Shown one piece after another: positions 41,189 to 53,072 of a stretch of DNA of 64,000 bases (position 1 is the stretch's first letter; each line of letters opens with the position of its first letter). Source of the stretch: Dermanyssus gallinae. Its lineage: Eukaryota; Arthropoda; Arachnida; Mesostigmata; Dermanyssidae. The stretch covers positions 1 through 64,000 of the forward strand of contig QVRM01005213.1 of the NCBI GenBank assembly GCA_003439945.1, read 5' to 3'. The position numbers were made by a program, and so were the translations under genes. Below the pieces are notes generated by a model. The model did not search any database and was not told where the DNA came from. It was given only the letters and a program-made list of their open reading frames with translations.

Positions 41189-41723
41189 TTTTTTGGTTAA
41201 CAAGCGCAGGTCAAAGGAGAGACGAAATAGTCATTTCCGGCGTATAAGCCCTTTGCGTCAATAGCAACAACGATAAGATAGCAACATAATACGAATTTCG
41301 GCGTGTTTCCGACTCTAAACGTCCAGCCAGGTAGTGAGTAGTTTTGTCCTCGACGACGGCCTTGCCGTGAGCACTGTTTGCTAAATCAATTTTTTTTCAA
41401 ACAGCCACGTTTGGACTCTCCTTGGTGTGCCTGGTCTCGCGGAGCTGCATCTTAGACAAGTATCACACAGTTCAGATGTGCAGAGAAGATTTTTTTCCGG
41501 TAATTGCCTATATAGAACTTTCCAAGCTATTTGTTTAATTTGGTACAATAGGTCGAGTCCTCTATTGGTCTTTTTGTGCATTTTCTCCGGCTTTGTTCGG
41601 CCATGTAGAATTTGTATGCGGGCGTTTTTAACAAATCCTTGCAATAGCGTGGAATGACCAAGCGCATACCACAAGCGCGCCACCACAGTGTGCTATCACC
41701 TGTCCATTGCGCTGTACATATAC

Positions 41724-41850
41724 AAAAGGCTTTGCCTTGCATTCGGGAGGCCTGGGTTCGGCCACTCCTAAATTGGTTTTCATGGTTCCCAATTTAACAA
41801 GGTGAATGCCGGAGTGGATTAAAAATCGACCATAATCGGAAAAAAAAAAC
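41724..41850 (+). mobile_element. SINE-1 copy, 5'-truncated with internal deletion
   Basis: The copy begins within the head (AAAGGCTTTGCCTTGC), so the A box is gone. It reads CTGGGTTCGGCCACTCC where other copies have about 12 more bases, so half of the T-arm is deleted. The body (AATTGGTTTTCATGG .. GAATGCCGGAGTGG) and an A10 tail remain. It cannot have a working polymerase III promoter. Confidence 0.8.
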
Positions 41851-42277
41851 GGGGAGCACAGTTGTCTCAATAAAAACGGATGGTGCATTACCATCCAACC
41901 CCCCATTATGTAAAAAAAAAATGTAAACAAAAAGTACACCAGTATGGTTTATCATCTATTTTCAATGAGCGCGGTGCAAAAAGTTTATCATCTATTTCCG
42001 ATGAGCACATATAGCGAAGGGTTTGTCATCATTGTTTCCAATGAGCACAGATAGCGAAGCTACGATTACAGCACGAGTTCGTACGTAAGTTCGAAGTTCG
42101 AACGAATTCGTTTATCACCATAATACTACCTTAAGCCTTGCTTTTACAGTGCTCTCTCCTGTGCCGGTGCGCGGTGTCGGGTCTGGCTGGTTGAGTCGGG
42201 TGTTTGCGCGGAACCTTCGAGGCGGCGGTACTGGAGCAATTTGACTATGGCTGCTGCCAATAGCATCTCTGACACTA

Positions 42278-42350
42278 TTGCTACTGCTGCTACTACTACT
42301 ACTATTACTGCTGTTGTTATTGTTGTTGTTGTTGTTGTTGTGGATGGCTC
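42278..42350 (+). repeat. (TAC)n then (GTT)n
   Basis: Two adjoining triplet arrays (CTA/TAC then GTT). Confidence 0.9.
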
Positions 42351-42778
42351 GTGCAATTGTTGTTGTGGTTGTTGTTGCTGCCGGTGCTGCGGCTACTTTT
42401 CGGGGCACTGTGGGTATAGCCACTGATATGACTAACTGCCACCACCGAAAGCCCACTGTTATCTTTGTCGCAATAGGCTTCGCTGTCACGGCTATGGGGA
42501 GGACGATCTTCACGACGAGGCAGAGGTTCGCGATGGCGTCTTAAACTGCTGATGCTGCTGCTGCTGCATTGACCACTTGTTGTCCTGGTCTCCTCCTCAA
42601 TCTTGTTCTGAGCATCGTCAACTTGCACTGTCAGACTCAGCGGACAGCGGAAACCAGGCGGCACCGCTGCCGATAGCCGCTCCCGCCACCTCCGTCGGCG
42701 GCTGCTGCTGCCACTGCTGTTGTCGCAGAGTGTACACGGCACCGGCAATGTCTCGATACGCCAACAGTTGGCCGTCAA
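42317..42778 (-). CDS. Unrecognised open frame ending in polyglutamine
   Basis: On the minus strand, a serine- and arginine-rich stretch (IEEETRTTSGQCSSSS and SLRRHREPLPRREDRP) leads into an Asn/Gln tail made by the (GTT)n array. A possible acceptor (GATGCTCAG) precedes AACAAGATTGAG. No family is recognised; the tail shows that much of the length comes from the repeat. Confidence 0.12.
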   Translation of the reverse strand: MTANCWRIETLPVPCTLCDNSSGSSSRRRRWRERLSAAVPPGFRCPLSLTVQVDDAQNKIEEETRTTSGQCSSSSISSLRRHREPLPRREDRPPHSRDSEAYCDKDNSGLSVVAVSHISGYTHSAPKSSRSTGSNNNHNNNCTSHPQQQQQQQ

Positions 42779-44848
42779 ACGAGCACCTGGGATGCGAGCA
42801 CAGGGTTGTCATGGTCCTGGTTGTCACAGCGCGATAGCGGAGCGAGCCTAGCCAGACAAACACCTAGTCCGATCACTGGATGGACCCCGACGGCCGGATT
42901 CACCTCGCCGACGATTACTTCGACGGGACCAGAGGCCCCTCTGGCGCGCCTGACGCGTCAACCCAAGCAACAGACTGCGTCAGTCATATACCTGCTAGCA
43001 GGTAGATTTCGTTGCGTACATACATCTATTTACTAGCTGAGATTTCAAGCCCTTTCACTGCTGATGCTGCTACTGCAATCAAAAACAGTATGTCCAAGCT
43101 GGTGCTCAGCGTCGAATATTCTGCACATGCCACATGATGTTCTGTTGGTGGCGACCTGGCGCTAATTCTGTGGCATGCCAGCACCATGACATCGAAGCCG
43201 GCGTGAACTGTACAATTGATGGGTGGGAACCTACGCTGTGTCGAGACCTTTTGCAGCAACACAGCGTTCACCGGTAGGTTAAGAATCAACTCCGTCCACC
43301 GTCTCTCGGTTAACAGGCTTCGCTCGCAGAGTAAATCGCTTTCCTCCCTCGAACGTCGCGGACTCGCGCACACTTCACGGTCGTGGCCAACTGCACTTCG
43401 TGGACCGAAACGTCATATAGCCGACTGCACTTCGGACCGAAGACATGCAGAGCTTCAGAGGGGGGGGGGGGTCAGTAGTTTGACTGCAGGGTCTTGCGGT
43501 GATGGTGGGGTGATCCGTCCTCTCGCGAAATGGCCTCAGTGTCACGAACAGCAGTCCAGTCGTCGTTGAGTGGATCAATCGCACGAGACTGAGAGCCACG
43601 ATATATTATCCGGCCATCATCGAAGCAAATCATCCATCAGCAGTAATTAATATCAGCATAGCCGGATGTCTAATGCCGCCGCGACATGAGTGGTCAGACT
43701 GCCATACTGCCTGTCCGCTCTGCCTTGCTACCACCACCACGAACTAGAACATCGTACCCACATAATTTTGTGGTTTGAACACGTGTTCACACATACCCAC
43801 AAAGACACCGGTACACACAAACACGCTTCGTTCTAATTACTACCAACTATCCGTCCGTGCGTCCACTCGTTGAGCAAATATTGCTTCTATGTTTCTACGT
43901 ACTTGTGGTTGTTATAGTTAAAGTAGTAGAAGTAGTAGTAGTAGCAGTAATAGTATTAAGTTCCTAGTAGTAGTGGTGGTAATAGTAAGCGCCAGTACTC
44001 TAGCCGGTGCTGGTACAAAACCTAACCACAAACCGTAACGACCGGCAACACTTTTCGGCGGCAGTCCACAGTCCGGACGATTCCGTCGTTGATTATCGCG
44101 GTCGGGTTATTGTGTCGAGCGAGCGAGCGCGCCCGTGCGAATGTCGATCTGTGTCCGATGTTGGCCATTACCGCCAGAACCCACAGCGACAAAGCTGCGG
44201 TTTGTAGCATTTGGTTTCTTTTTTTTTTGGTCGTTGTTTTTATTTGCGGCTGCGACTGCAAAGGTACTCGTGCTCGGCAGATCCCGTCATGCTAGGCGGC
44301 TGATCTCGCGTCGTGTTTGGCGGCAATCTTTCAATCTTGTTCCGGCAGCTAGCGGCAATTCCTCCCGTCTCCTATTGTTCGTCCTGTTGTGCAGGCCAAC
44401 CGCTTCGTGCTTCCCAGTTCGGCGTGGTTTTCCGGCGGTTCGCAACTGCCCCCCCCCGGCAGCTGCACGCGCACGCTCAGCTCAAAACTCGGCAAAGATC
44501 GGCTCGACACCACGACGCGGTGGTGATCTTGTCGTGGTAAAGTGTGGTTCGTCACGAGCTCGTCACTTGTTGAGGCTGTCAACGAATGCCGAGCGTACTG
44601 AGTACTGAGTGGACTGGACGGGGAGCAAAACGAGTGAGTAAATCAGACAGAGACGCGATCGATACAGCGAGTAGCCGATCTATCTTTGCATAAAATGCAA
44701 GCAACTACGCCGCTGCTCGTCTGTTCGCGACTTCTAGAATTGATTCTCTGATCCACGTTGCGTCCCACCACCACCGCTATCACCATCATCATGGCGTTGC
44801 AACCGTAATGCAAGCGAGCGGCCCACCATCCCGACGTGTCGAGTGTAT

Positions 44849-44935
44849 GTACCGAACGTGTGCTAATGCTTCGTCTCATAGTACTATTACAACTGCTATC
44901 ACAAGTACTACTACTTGTATTACTACTAGTACAAC
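44849..44935 (+). repeat. Dispersed repeat, copy 1
   Basis: GTACCGAACGTGTGCTAATG CTTCGTCTCATAGTA and the following ATCACAAGTA..TACTACT match a segment at 47,132-47,200, with a 14-bp insertion here. It runs into CTA-type triplets. Confidence 0.7.
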
Positions 44936-47131
44936 GTACGCCTGGTGGTACGAACTAAACGCGGTGTATACATACAGCCTCCTCACGGCTGTACACAGGA
45001 GTTGTTGTTGTTCTTTCTCCTCGACTCTTTTCGGCTGGGCGAGTGTAGAGTTGTTTGCAAGAAAGTCTGTCGTTCGTTGACGGTGGACGTTCCGGCGACG
45101 CCTTTTCACAAGTTTTCTGCTCCTTCTTTTTCTTCTTCTTCTTCTTCTTCTGCTTCTTCGATGGATGAAGTCGCAGTATCCATTCGAATCATCATCAATA
45201 ACATCATCACCACCATCTCATTGCGACCATTATCATCATCAGCACCATCTGCAACAGCAGCAGCAGCAACAGCATAATAACCATAGATTCGTCGTAATCG
45301 CCATCATCATGGTGCTAGTGACGTTCAGATGGTGGCGGTGATGATGATGATGATGAAGACGCTCGTTGAAGCTGAAGCTCTACTACAGTAGCTGTGACTG
45401 AAGCGGCCGTAACGAGGGCCTGGTAAACGTACAAACAAACGCTTCACGTTCGCTCGGCGTTTCTCTGCAGCGCCGATCGCGTCCAGTCTCTCACCCACAC
45501 ACCGACGGTCGATGGCGAAGCACAGCTCCAACCCCAGACTAACTGCGTACGTATATATGAATGTATACACAAAAATACATATATATATATATATATATGT
45601 ATTTAAATATTTAGTCTTTTTTTCAACAATACAGTATATACGTACTGTATCTACATGTGCAAGTATATATTTTTGGCGGGGCAGCTGGGTTGCCAGCGTC
45701 GCTGAAAAGTGTCGTCACTCATCACCGCCGTCGTCGTCGTCGTCGTTAACGTTGTTGTTTTTACTATCGCTGTCATTAACCTAGTCATTGGCGTCATCGA
45801 CGCTGTTGTCACCAGCAGCATTTAGTCACGCTCCCCAACCTGTCAAACTAGGGCGTACGAGGCTCAAATCCAGAATGATTTATTTGTTTTTTTATCAAGT
45901 AACCTTTTTTTTTATTACAGGGAGTTTCTCGCGCGGACTAGCAAAATATGCCTAGGTCGCACCCCCTTGCGCAAGAAGCCGGGCTAGGACCAGGTCGAAC
46001 AGCCGGCCAGCCAGGACAGGATGGTCCAATCTCAAAGAAAGCAAACGACTGGTCAAGATACCTTTGATTTTAGACGTCGTGATTAGGGTAGAATCTAGGC
46101 TCTAAGCCTATCTCAACTGGGCTTTCAGCCGGACAAGCACTGGGTGCAATCAGCCAGAAGTGGTTTTTCAAGTATCAATTGGCCGAAATTATGGGACTGA
46201 TAGACAAAATAAAAAAAAAAACAAGTTCAAACACCAATAATATGCAAACCAAAAGTAAAATATTCAACCAAACAACTAAAGTTCCTAGCAAAAGACGTGA
46301 CTTGTTCACCCGCTGCCAAACTACAGACGATCTGAAGGATCTCTTGTCAATGCAATTGCTAGATAGTAGTAGAGCCACCTGTATCCTACCTCAAAACGAG
46401 CATTCTGAGGGCAAGTTCCCTCCGGCTCTTTATGGCCCTGTTGAAGATCTCAGCTGACTCCGTCCCTTAGAGAAATATGGCGACCCAGTTGTAAGGAATA
46501 GCAGGGCAACCGGGCAAGAAGGTCTGTGTAGTACCGTTGCGCCTAATTGAAGAGACAGGCCACTACGGACGATGATGTACGAATAAGACTTGCAGAATCC
46601 ACAGGGAGTGTCTTTTTTAGAGGCTCTCCCCACAAAATGAGTTGCACAGGCGCCTCGGTATATATCAACACTGGGTAGATTCATCGTAAGGGGCTTGCTT
46701 GGAGGAACGACGCAAGAATATGTTGAGCAAGCCCTAAGGCACATTATATGCACCGCAGCACTCTGCACACTGTGGTAGAGAAGACTCAGAGATCTTTCGA
46801 TGGTCAGCCGTGACTCGGTTGAACTACACTGACGCCGCGAAGCTGACTGGGAAAATAACAAAAAATGCAAAACGCCCAATCAATTAGGATTTTTTATTTT
46901 TTTTTATTTTAGAGTGGATCAGCTTTTCAGAGGTCAAAGAATTAGGCACCTTCCGCCGCAGTGGAATGGAACCGCAGTAGAATAAAGCATCAATCTGCTA
47001 ACCAGGAAATAATTAAAGTCTTGAACTGGATCGTGCTACTTGACGGCAAAGTAGGACTTGCAGAAATTGCTCGAAGCGATGTGTAGCATGTCACGCGGAG
47101 ACCGCGGACACATTATGTGCTACCGATCGAC
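44936..47131. other. Non-coding, one unrecognised frame
   Basis: A 92-codon plus frame at 46,179-46,457 (contains DLFTRCQTTDDLKDLLSMQL) and a minus frame over 46,430-46,879 have mixed composition and could be remnants of an unrecognised element, but no family motif is visible. Confidence 0.4.
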
Positions 47132-47200
47132 GTACCAAACGTGTGCTAATGCTTCTTCTCGTAGTAATCGCAAGTATTATTACTACTACTACTACTACTT
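47132..47200 (+). repeat. Dispersed repeat, copy 2
   Basis: Partner of the segment at 44,849. It ends in a (TAC)n tract only 28 bp upstream of a SINE-2 copy, so it could belong to a composite element. Confidence 0.7.
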
Positions 47201-47227
47201 AGTAAACAAAGTAGGTATCATTGCTTG

Positions 47228-47392
47228 TCGAGCCCGGTGGCGTGGTGGATTAACTCTCCGCCTCGCAACCGGAGGAGACACATAGCTGCGCGGGTTCGAG
47301 CCCCACCGTTGCACATTTGTATTTATGGGGTCCGTCTATGAAGCAATGTGAAAAACAGTTCCGTGGACGTTAAATCTTGGCTGAAAACTTTA
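47228..47392 (+). mobile_element. SINE-2 copy
   Basis: Plus-strand copy with A box TGGCGTGGTGG, B box GGGTTCGAGCCCC and the conserved body (TTTGTATTTATGGGG, GTCTATGAAGCAATGTG, GTGGACGTTAAATCTTGG). A TAC/TAT triplet tract lies just upstream. Confidence 0.86.
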
Positions 47393-47962
47393 TAGGTATC
47401 CTTGCCTTCGTTGTTGCTCGTATGTTGCTATCCAATGACGTTGCCGCTATTGTTGTTGTTGTTTTTGTTGTCGTTTTTGTTGTTAATACTGTCATGTCAG
47501 AATATGACATCAACAACAACAGTCATTGTTGTCGTCATCTTGCGGTCTGGCGTTAACCATCGCTAATCGTGACGATAGTGATACAGTTAGCGCTGTGGTT
47601 GTTGCAGATTGCTCGTCGTTGTTTTGACGCGATTGCTTCCGTACTTCTCAGTTCAATGCTCCCGTTCAGGGGGCTTTCCTCATTACATACTCTGCGGCAA
47701 CACTAGTGGTACAGACAGTCGAAGCCAATGTAGCAGTAGTAATCTTAGTAGTCTTGGTATTACTAACGGCAGCAGCTGGGGCCGCATAATAGAAGCCGTC
47801 ATCATCCAGCGAGTATTACATGCCCGCTGTTCTAACGCTGTTTTGGCCGAATCAGTCAACCCTCTTCTCCCTCTGCTCCCGCCTCGCTCGGGACATCGTA
47901 TACTTGCAGCCCGGCCAGTCCGATCGAGTGTTGCCATTGTACCGCCACGCACTGCTATGCAG

Positions 47963-48130
47963 ATGTCACGCGCCGGCATCGACGGCCCGCGTGAATCGGG
48001 CAGCCACGCAGGTTCGTCTTCCTTCGGTTCGTCCAGCTTGATCAGCTATGATTCGAGCGTGAACGGCGGCAACCAGCGGGACACTGCCTACGCGCTATCC
48101 CCTATCACTCACTGGCTCGTTCTAGAATAG
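47963..48130 (+). CDS. Possible coding exon, product unknown
   Basis: A GC-rich open segment reads MSRAGIDGPRESGSHAGSSS and on to HWLVLE before a stop at 48,128. Codons favour C or G in the third position, as in the unc-76 exon. Just upstream are CTGCTATGCAG, a usable splice acceptor, and a pyrimidine-rich stretch (CCCTCTTCTCCCTCTGCTCCC) 90 bp further back. No domain is recognised and no poly-A signal follows closely. The frame extends upstream to 47,609, but that part looks non-coding. Confidence 0.2.
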   Translation: MSRAGIDGPRESGSHAGSSSFGSSSLISYDSSVNGGNQRDTAYALSPITHWLVLE

Positions 48131-48323
48131 TACTGCTACTAGAAACTGCCCAGTGTACTAGAACTAGAACGACTAGTAGCAGTAGATAAGAGCAACGCGC
48201 CGCCGCCGCCGTAAACTTGTTTTTTTCCAGCCCATCGTACTCTGTGCAAAGACGTAATCTGTCAGCCAGTCCGTTTGGCTTCTCTGCGTGTTCGTTTGGA
48301 CAGCAGGCCACAAACATTTCGGT

Positions 48324-48347
48324 ACACTAGACTAGACTAGACTAGAC
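48324..48347. repeat. (ACTAG)n
   Basis: Five-base unit repeated about four to five times. Confidence 0.93.
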
Positions 48348-48721
48348 GCCGCTGGCGCCGGCCTAGACTCAATCAGGCAATGGTATTGGCAGCACCCACT
48401 CAATATCGATTCGATGAGTATTATGATGATGATGATGATAATGAAAATGGGACATTGACAGCCATAATGTGATTGCTTGTGATGTGCCACAAGCATGCCA
48501 AAGCCAGCACATCTATGATCATCAGCAGCCGACGGTCGAATTTTGCGTTCATCATGCCTGCCTACGATCGGGTTTTCGGTTGTTACAAGCAGCAGACAGG
48601 GCGTTGGTTCTATGCATGTGGCAGTTAGCTGTCTGCCCGGTTATAAGGTGGCTAAGCTTTTTCTTTAGCAAATATATCAGTATGCATGCGACTTGTAGTA
48701 GTTCTAACTGAGAGTATATAA

Positions 48722-48759
<38 letters not shown>

Positions 48760-49023
48760 TGACATGCGGGTCAATCGCCAAGTTTAAAAGGGCCTCGTCC
48801 GTGCGAAGCTCAGTATGCTGAGCGCCATAAGATATGGGCTGCACGCGACACTTTCAAGGTTTGATCGTCTTTACTCATTTTCTTATACCAGTCAGTCACG
48901 TGTACCTCTCAACATGTGCATTTTATGTCGGCAAAATTCTAGCGATTATTCAGGTTATAGAAAATAAGCGCATAGGAGCGCAGTTCAAGCGTCGGCTGCT
49001 CATAACGCAAGCGAAAATACGCG

Positions 49024-49055
<32 letters not shown>

Positions 49056-49610
49056 CAATGCCCTTGATGCTGCACCTCATTAATCGGCGCGTGCCAATCG
49101 AGTCAGTATGGACCGTACGGGGGGAGCTCATGTATGTAAGTGGCTCGACTATCGACGAAGACGCAGACAACGTGGACGATGATGATTATGAACATCATCA
49201 CCATCACCATCATGATCACAATTATCATCATCATCATCATCATGCTGATGGTAGCAATGATGGTCTTTTAGTGACTTCAGTGGCTACGACGCAGAAGTTG
49301 TCGCCATCGACGTCGTTGTCGTCGTCTTCGCTGTAGCACCAGAAGCAGAAACAGCAGCAGCAGCAGCAGCAGAAGAACAAGTATCCGTAGCATCAAAGAT
49401 GTGGATTCGCCGCTCACCGGTCGCGGAGTCGCCGCTTTGCTACAGCCGGGCGTCACAAAGTCGATCGGACAACAGACCAAGACAGTAAAAAATGTCCTGT
49501 CTGCGTGTCTGCCTAGCCCTAGTCTCCGATCGGCGCCCTCTGCCTGCTCTGATAGGCAGGATTCGATCCAGGCCAATGTCCACACTAACGTAGCGCGTAA
49601 AACAGGGAAC

Positions 49611-49803
49611 TTCTTCGGGCTGACTTTCAGCCAACATTTGACGTCGTCCACGGAACCGGTCTTGCATTGCTTTATAGGGCAGACCCCAATAAATACAAAT
49701 GTACAACGGTGGGGATCGAACCCGTGCACTTACCTATGTGTCTCCTCCGGCCGCAAGGCGCACGCGATTGCGCCCACCACACCACACCACCTCCAAGCTC
49801 GAC
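49611..49803 (-). mobile_element. SINE-2 copy, diverged
   Basis: Minus-strand copy with the B box changed to GGGTTCGATCCCC and a GTGGTGTGGTGTGGTGG slippage at the A box. The body matches SINE-2 with several substitutions, so it is probably one of the older copies. Confidence 0.8.
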
Positions 49804-50419
49804 AACTAACTAGTGTAGTCACCGCAAGAAGTAAAGAGGATAATGATTATGATGACGGACGACGAAAAGTCGATGTATAAAAAGTCACCAGGCCCGTGCG
49901 CCGGCGACTTGAGATGAGCTTGAATGACGCTACTGCCGCCTCGGATCGGCATTGGGTAGTCGTGCCATTGTTGACGTGGGTGAGGCTGAGGTCGCCGGTT
50001 ATGCCTCCCTAACTGGGAATTCAACCGGCCTTTGGAAATAGCCCGAGGGCAACAATAACGTCTAGACACGTAAGGTCATGTCTGCTATTGAAATTGTCAC
50101 CCCCCCCCCCTTTGTCCTCAATCTCATATATATTTCTCTCGTTATTTTGCCTGTTTCCTGCGAGAAAGCAAGACACTATTTCAAACACTGCTCTTACAGT
50201 TTTGATCTCGTATACGAGTATAATCTCCCATCCGATGAGTATTCGAATGAGAAGAAAGGACGAAGGAAGAAACATATATTGTTCTCTTGTGATCATGCTT
50301 AGTGCCACTGTAGGTAGTAAAGTACACAAGTACGGCACTTGCTCAGGTACTGTGTATTTTCAGAGTAGATTGCGATGCTGATAGAAATAAATATATATAT
50401 ATGTTTTTAACGTGTGGGC

Positions 50420-50615
50420 TTTTTTTTGGTTTTTCCGTAAGGCAATTGCCCGTGTACGGATTTTTCATGTCATGGCTAAGTTTATTCCACTCCGGCATTT
50501 ACCTTGTCTAAATTGGAAACCATGCAAACCAATTTAAGAGTGGCCGGTCTGGGTCTCGAACCCAGTCCTCCCGAATGCAAGGCAAAGGCTTTGCCACTAA
50601 GCCACCTTGCTCGGT
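50420..50615 (-). mobile_element. SINE-1 copy, full length and best preserved
   Basis: Minus-strand copy with A box TGGCTTAGTGGCAAAG, B box GGGTTCGAGACCC and the whole body. The 3' hairpin TCCGTA...GGCAATTGCC...TACGGA is intact, followed by an A-rich tail. It is nearly identical to the 7.4-kb copy over the body, suggesting fairly recent activity of the family. Confidence 0.87.
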
Positions 50616-51254
50616 CGTTATGGCTTGGTACCGGTATGTGTGGCATTGCTCTTAACTCTGTTTTGGGCAAAACGACAGGCGACTCTATCTACGCGGCGAA
50701 TTTCATGAGCATTTTCTGCACTTCAGAGCTCTTGAGGTTTAGCGGAGGAATACGCTGGTGATGAGGTTAGCAGCCCAGAGGTATTACAATTACGACTCCT
50801 GCTGCTGCTACTTCTCAGTGCTACCTATCACGGTTACTGCGATATGGTATAATCATTAATATTATCGCGTTAATATCATTTAGTTCCCGCTGATCGACGA
50901 CGATACTCTACCACGTTACGAAGTGCGCGCGCTATCCATCCGGCGCGTCTGCGACCCGCCGTCGGTGAGGCCGAGGCTTCACTGCTACAGTCGGCCCGAG
51001 CCATGAGCTCATAGCCGGTGAAGCCAAATCTAGCCGGCGTTCCGTTCGATCGAAGCAGCCGCATAGGTGCGATACCCCCGCCAGGTTGCCGCGTAAAGCC
51101 TGACGGATGCAGCTCAGAATTAATGCACTACGCCGAAATGCCGATAGTTGCAAGGCACTTGCCAATAGTGCCTGGCTGCTGCCTCTGCTAACCCAGCAGG
51201 CAGCGTAAGCAGCGAACGACCTTACGCAGTGCCTCAGCTGCATAGCGACGATAG

Positions 51255-51335
51255 GCGACGATAACCAGCATCGAACGCCGGCCTCCCAGTGATTAGTTAG
51301 GCTACCGGCTGCACCGCTACAGCGCTCACGCTGAT
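51255..51335 (-). mobile_element. Third tRNA-like element (SINE-3 head)
   Basis: On the minus strand an A-box-like GTAGCGGTGCAGCCGGTAGC is followed about 25 nt later by a T-arm that folds perfectly: CCGGC, loop GTTCGAT, GCTGG. It resembles a tRNA head but lacks a convincing acceptor stem, so a SINE is more likely than a working tRNA. The body would lie to the left; only one copy is in the window, so its end cannot be set. Confidence 0.5.
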
Positions 51336-51390
51336 TGACACGGCGTCACTGATCAGGTGACCTCGGATGCTGACAAACGCTTCATAGGGA

Positions 51391-51455
51391 CACGCTTCAC
51401 ATAGACGCACTTCGCACGCTTCACGTAGACGCACTTCGCACGCTTTACACACAGA
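51391..51455 (+). repeat. Minisatellite, 24-bp unit
   Basis: CACGCTTCACATAGACGCAC TTCG is repeated at 51,415 with one change, and a third partial unit follows at 51,439. Confidence 0.85.
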
Positions 51456-51780
51456 TATGCTGCATGCATCCGAGCGTCACACAAACGTAAGAAATATGAA
51501 CAAAACACACTCACTCGAGCAGACAGACATACAACAGACAGACGGGCATACCGCCTGAAACCTCATAGAGGCACATTCCAAGCAACATGCATAGCTTGCT
51601 ATACGGGACGAAATGAATACGTTAAGTAAGTATGTATATTGGGCTCATGTCGTGGGCTTTTCTTCATCCACTACGCCGTTATGCGTTGCTGCTGCAAGAA
51701 CTACACATAGGGACGCGTCTGTCACCGCGTGGTCGTTCGCCCATAGAGAACCGTAACTGCTAGCCAGTTCAGAAGAAGGG

Positions 51781-51963
51781 GTCGAGCCCGGTGGCGTGGT
51801 GGGTACATACGTCTGCACCTCGCGACCGGAGGATACACATAGCAGGTGCGCGGGTTCGAGCCCCACCGTTGCACATTTGTATTTATGGGGGTTCGTCTAT
51901 GAAGCAATGCGAAAAGCAGTCACATGGACGTTAAATCTTAGCTAAGAGTCAGCCCAGAAAGTA
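51781..51963 (+). mobile_element. SINE-2 copy, full length
   Basis: Plus-strand copy from GTCGAGCCCGGTGGCGTGG through B box GGGTTCGAGCCCC to GAGTCAGCCCAGAAAG. It is the most complete plus-strand example and defines both ends of the family. Confidence 0.87.
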
Positions 51964-52507
51964 TTTAGTTTAGAGGAAGGAGTATTCGAACGGCGGCTCA
52001 AATGCTGCCTCGTACAACGATTGAAGTTTATGATTTGGCATCGCCAGTCTTGCAGTGTTGTACGATACAGCCGCGTTGTATGAGCGCGCACGCTGACACA
52101 ACCACATATGTCAAATTTTATGAAAAAGACGGAACTGGACTGTTTGCCCTCGATATGCCCTCGATAAATGCATGTCCAAACAAAACAAAGCTAGGGCAAA
52201 TTGCGCACAAAATTGAGGCGTAGCGGCGTAGGATTCCATCCTGCAAATATGAACCGAACAAGGATTGCGGACGGGATCCGGCACGCGAAACAGCGGACGA
52301 CAGGGGTTCGGCCGTGTGTGCTCGTCTGATGAGGTAGACGCACAGCGTGTTTATTAATTGATTTTTGCACCACTGTCATTGGTTGGGGGTGGTTTGCAGC
52401 AATGACACTCGTCCATGACTGACGCATCGCCCGTGGCGGCGGCGGCTGCTGACCTTGATGCAGCCATAGATCAAAACAAACATTAAACATCACAGTATGC
52501 TGCAATG

Positions 52508-52543
<36 letters not shown>

Positions 52544-53033
52544 ATATATTAATGCGCCGCGCTAATTGCAGCCTGGCGTTGTCATTTCGTGACACTGACG
52601 GGGTGGCATGTTTTGGGTACCCCGCAACCGGTACTTAAACAAATACACGATATCTACAGATCGACGGGTACCCTCGTATACTTCATGAATGCTCACGGCA
52701 AGCCATGTGGTTCGGTGGCCAGTATTGGGCAAGACAACAACAGTAGGCTATGCGCTGTAAAATTAACACAACGATCAAGTAGTTCCTCTAATATGCACTT
52801 GAACTTCAACGGCTGCAGGTGAAATAAATGTTAAGTAAATAGCTTCCAAAAAACGCATATAATATTGACATACTCACGCTGGCAGACGCTGCTACCATGT
52901 TCGTAGCAAACTGGTTGGTGACTATAGTAATAATAATCCACGAGGGAAAAGTCACTAGATCTACAGAGTTGTGACCAAAGGTAACGGAGCTTTTGATCTT
53001 TGAATAATAATAATAAAAAACAAACAAAATATA

Positions 53034-53072
<39 letters not shown>

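Larger units (their letters stand above)
40276..44848. other. Non-coding
   Basis: Holds (AT)n at 41.1 kb, a truncated SINE-1, triplet arrays at 42.3 kb and a G12 run near 43,459. A GC-rich portion at 42.6-43.0 and 44.3-44.6 kb has open frames on both strands but no recognisable protein. Confidence 0.45.

Noticed and set aside
46179..46879. Frames of 92 codons (plus) and 149 codons (minus)
   Set aside because: Mixed composition, but no reverse transcriptase, transposase or host-protein motif could be found.
49058..49336. Frame with runs of His and Asp, possibly a metal-binding protein
   Set aside because: The His run is a CAT/ATC microsatellite; such frames recur at other GAT/CAT arrays in the window.
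52568..52821. Open frame between an AG (TTGCAG) and a GT (CTGCAGGTGAAA)
   Set aside because: No Met start, no recognised protein and AT-rich codons unlike the unc-76 exon; chance is more likely.
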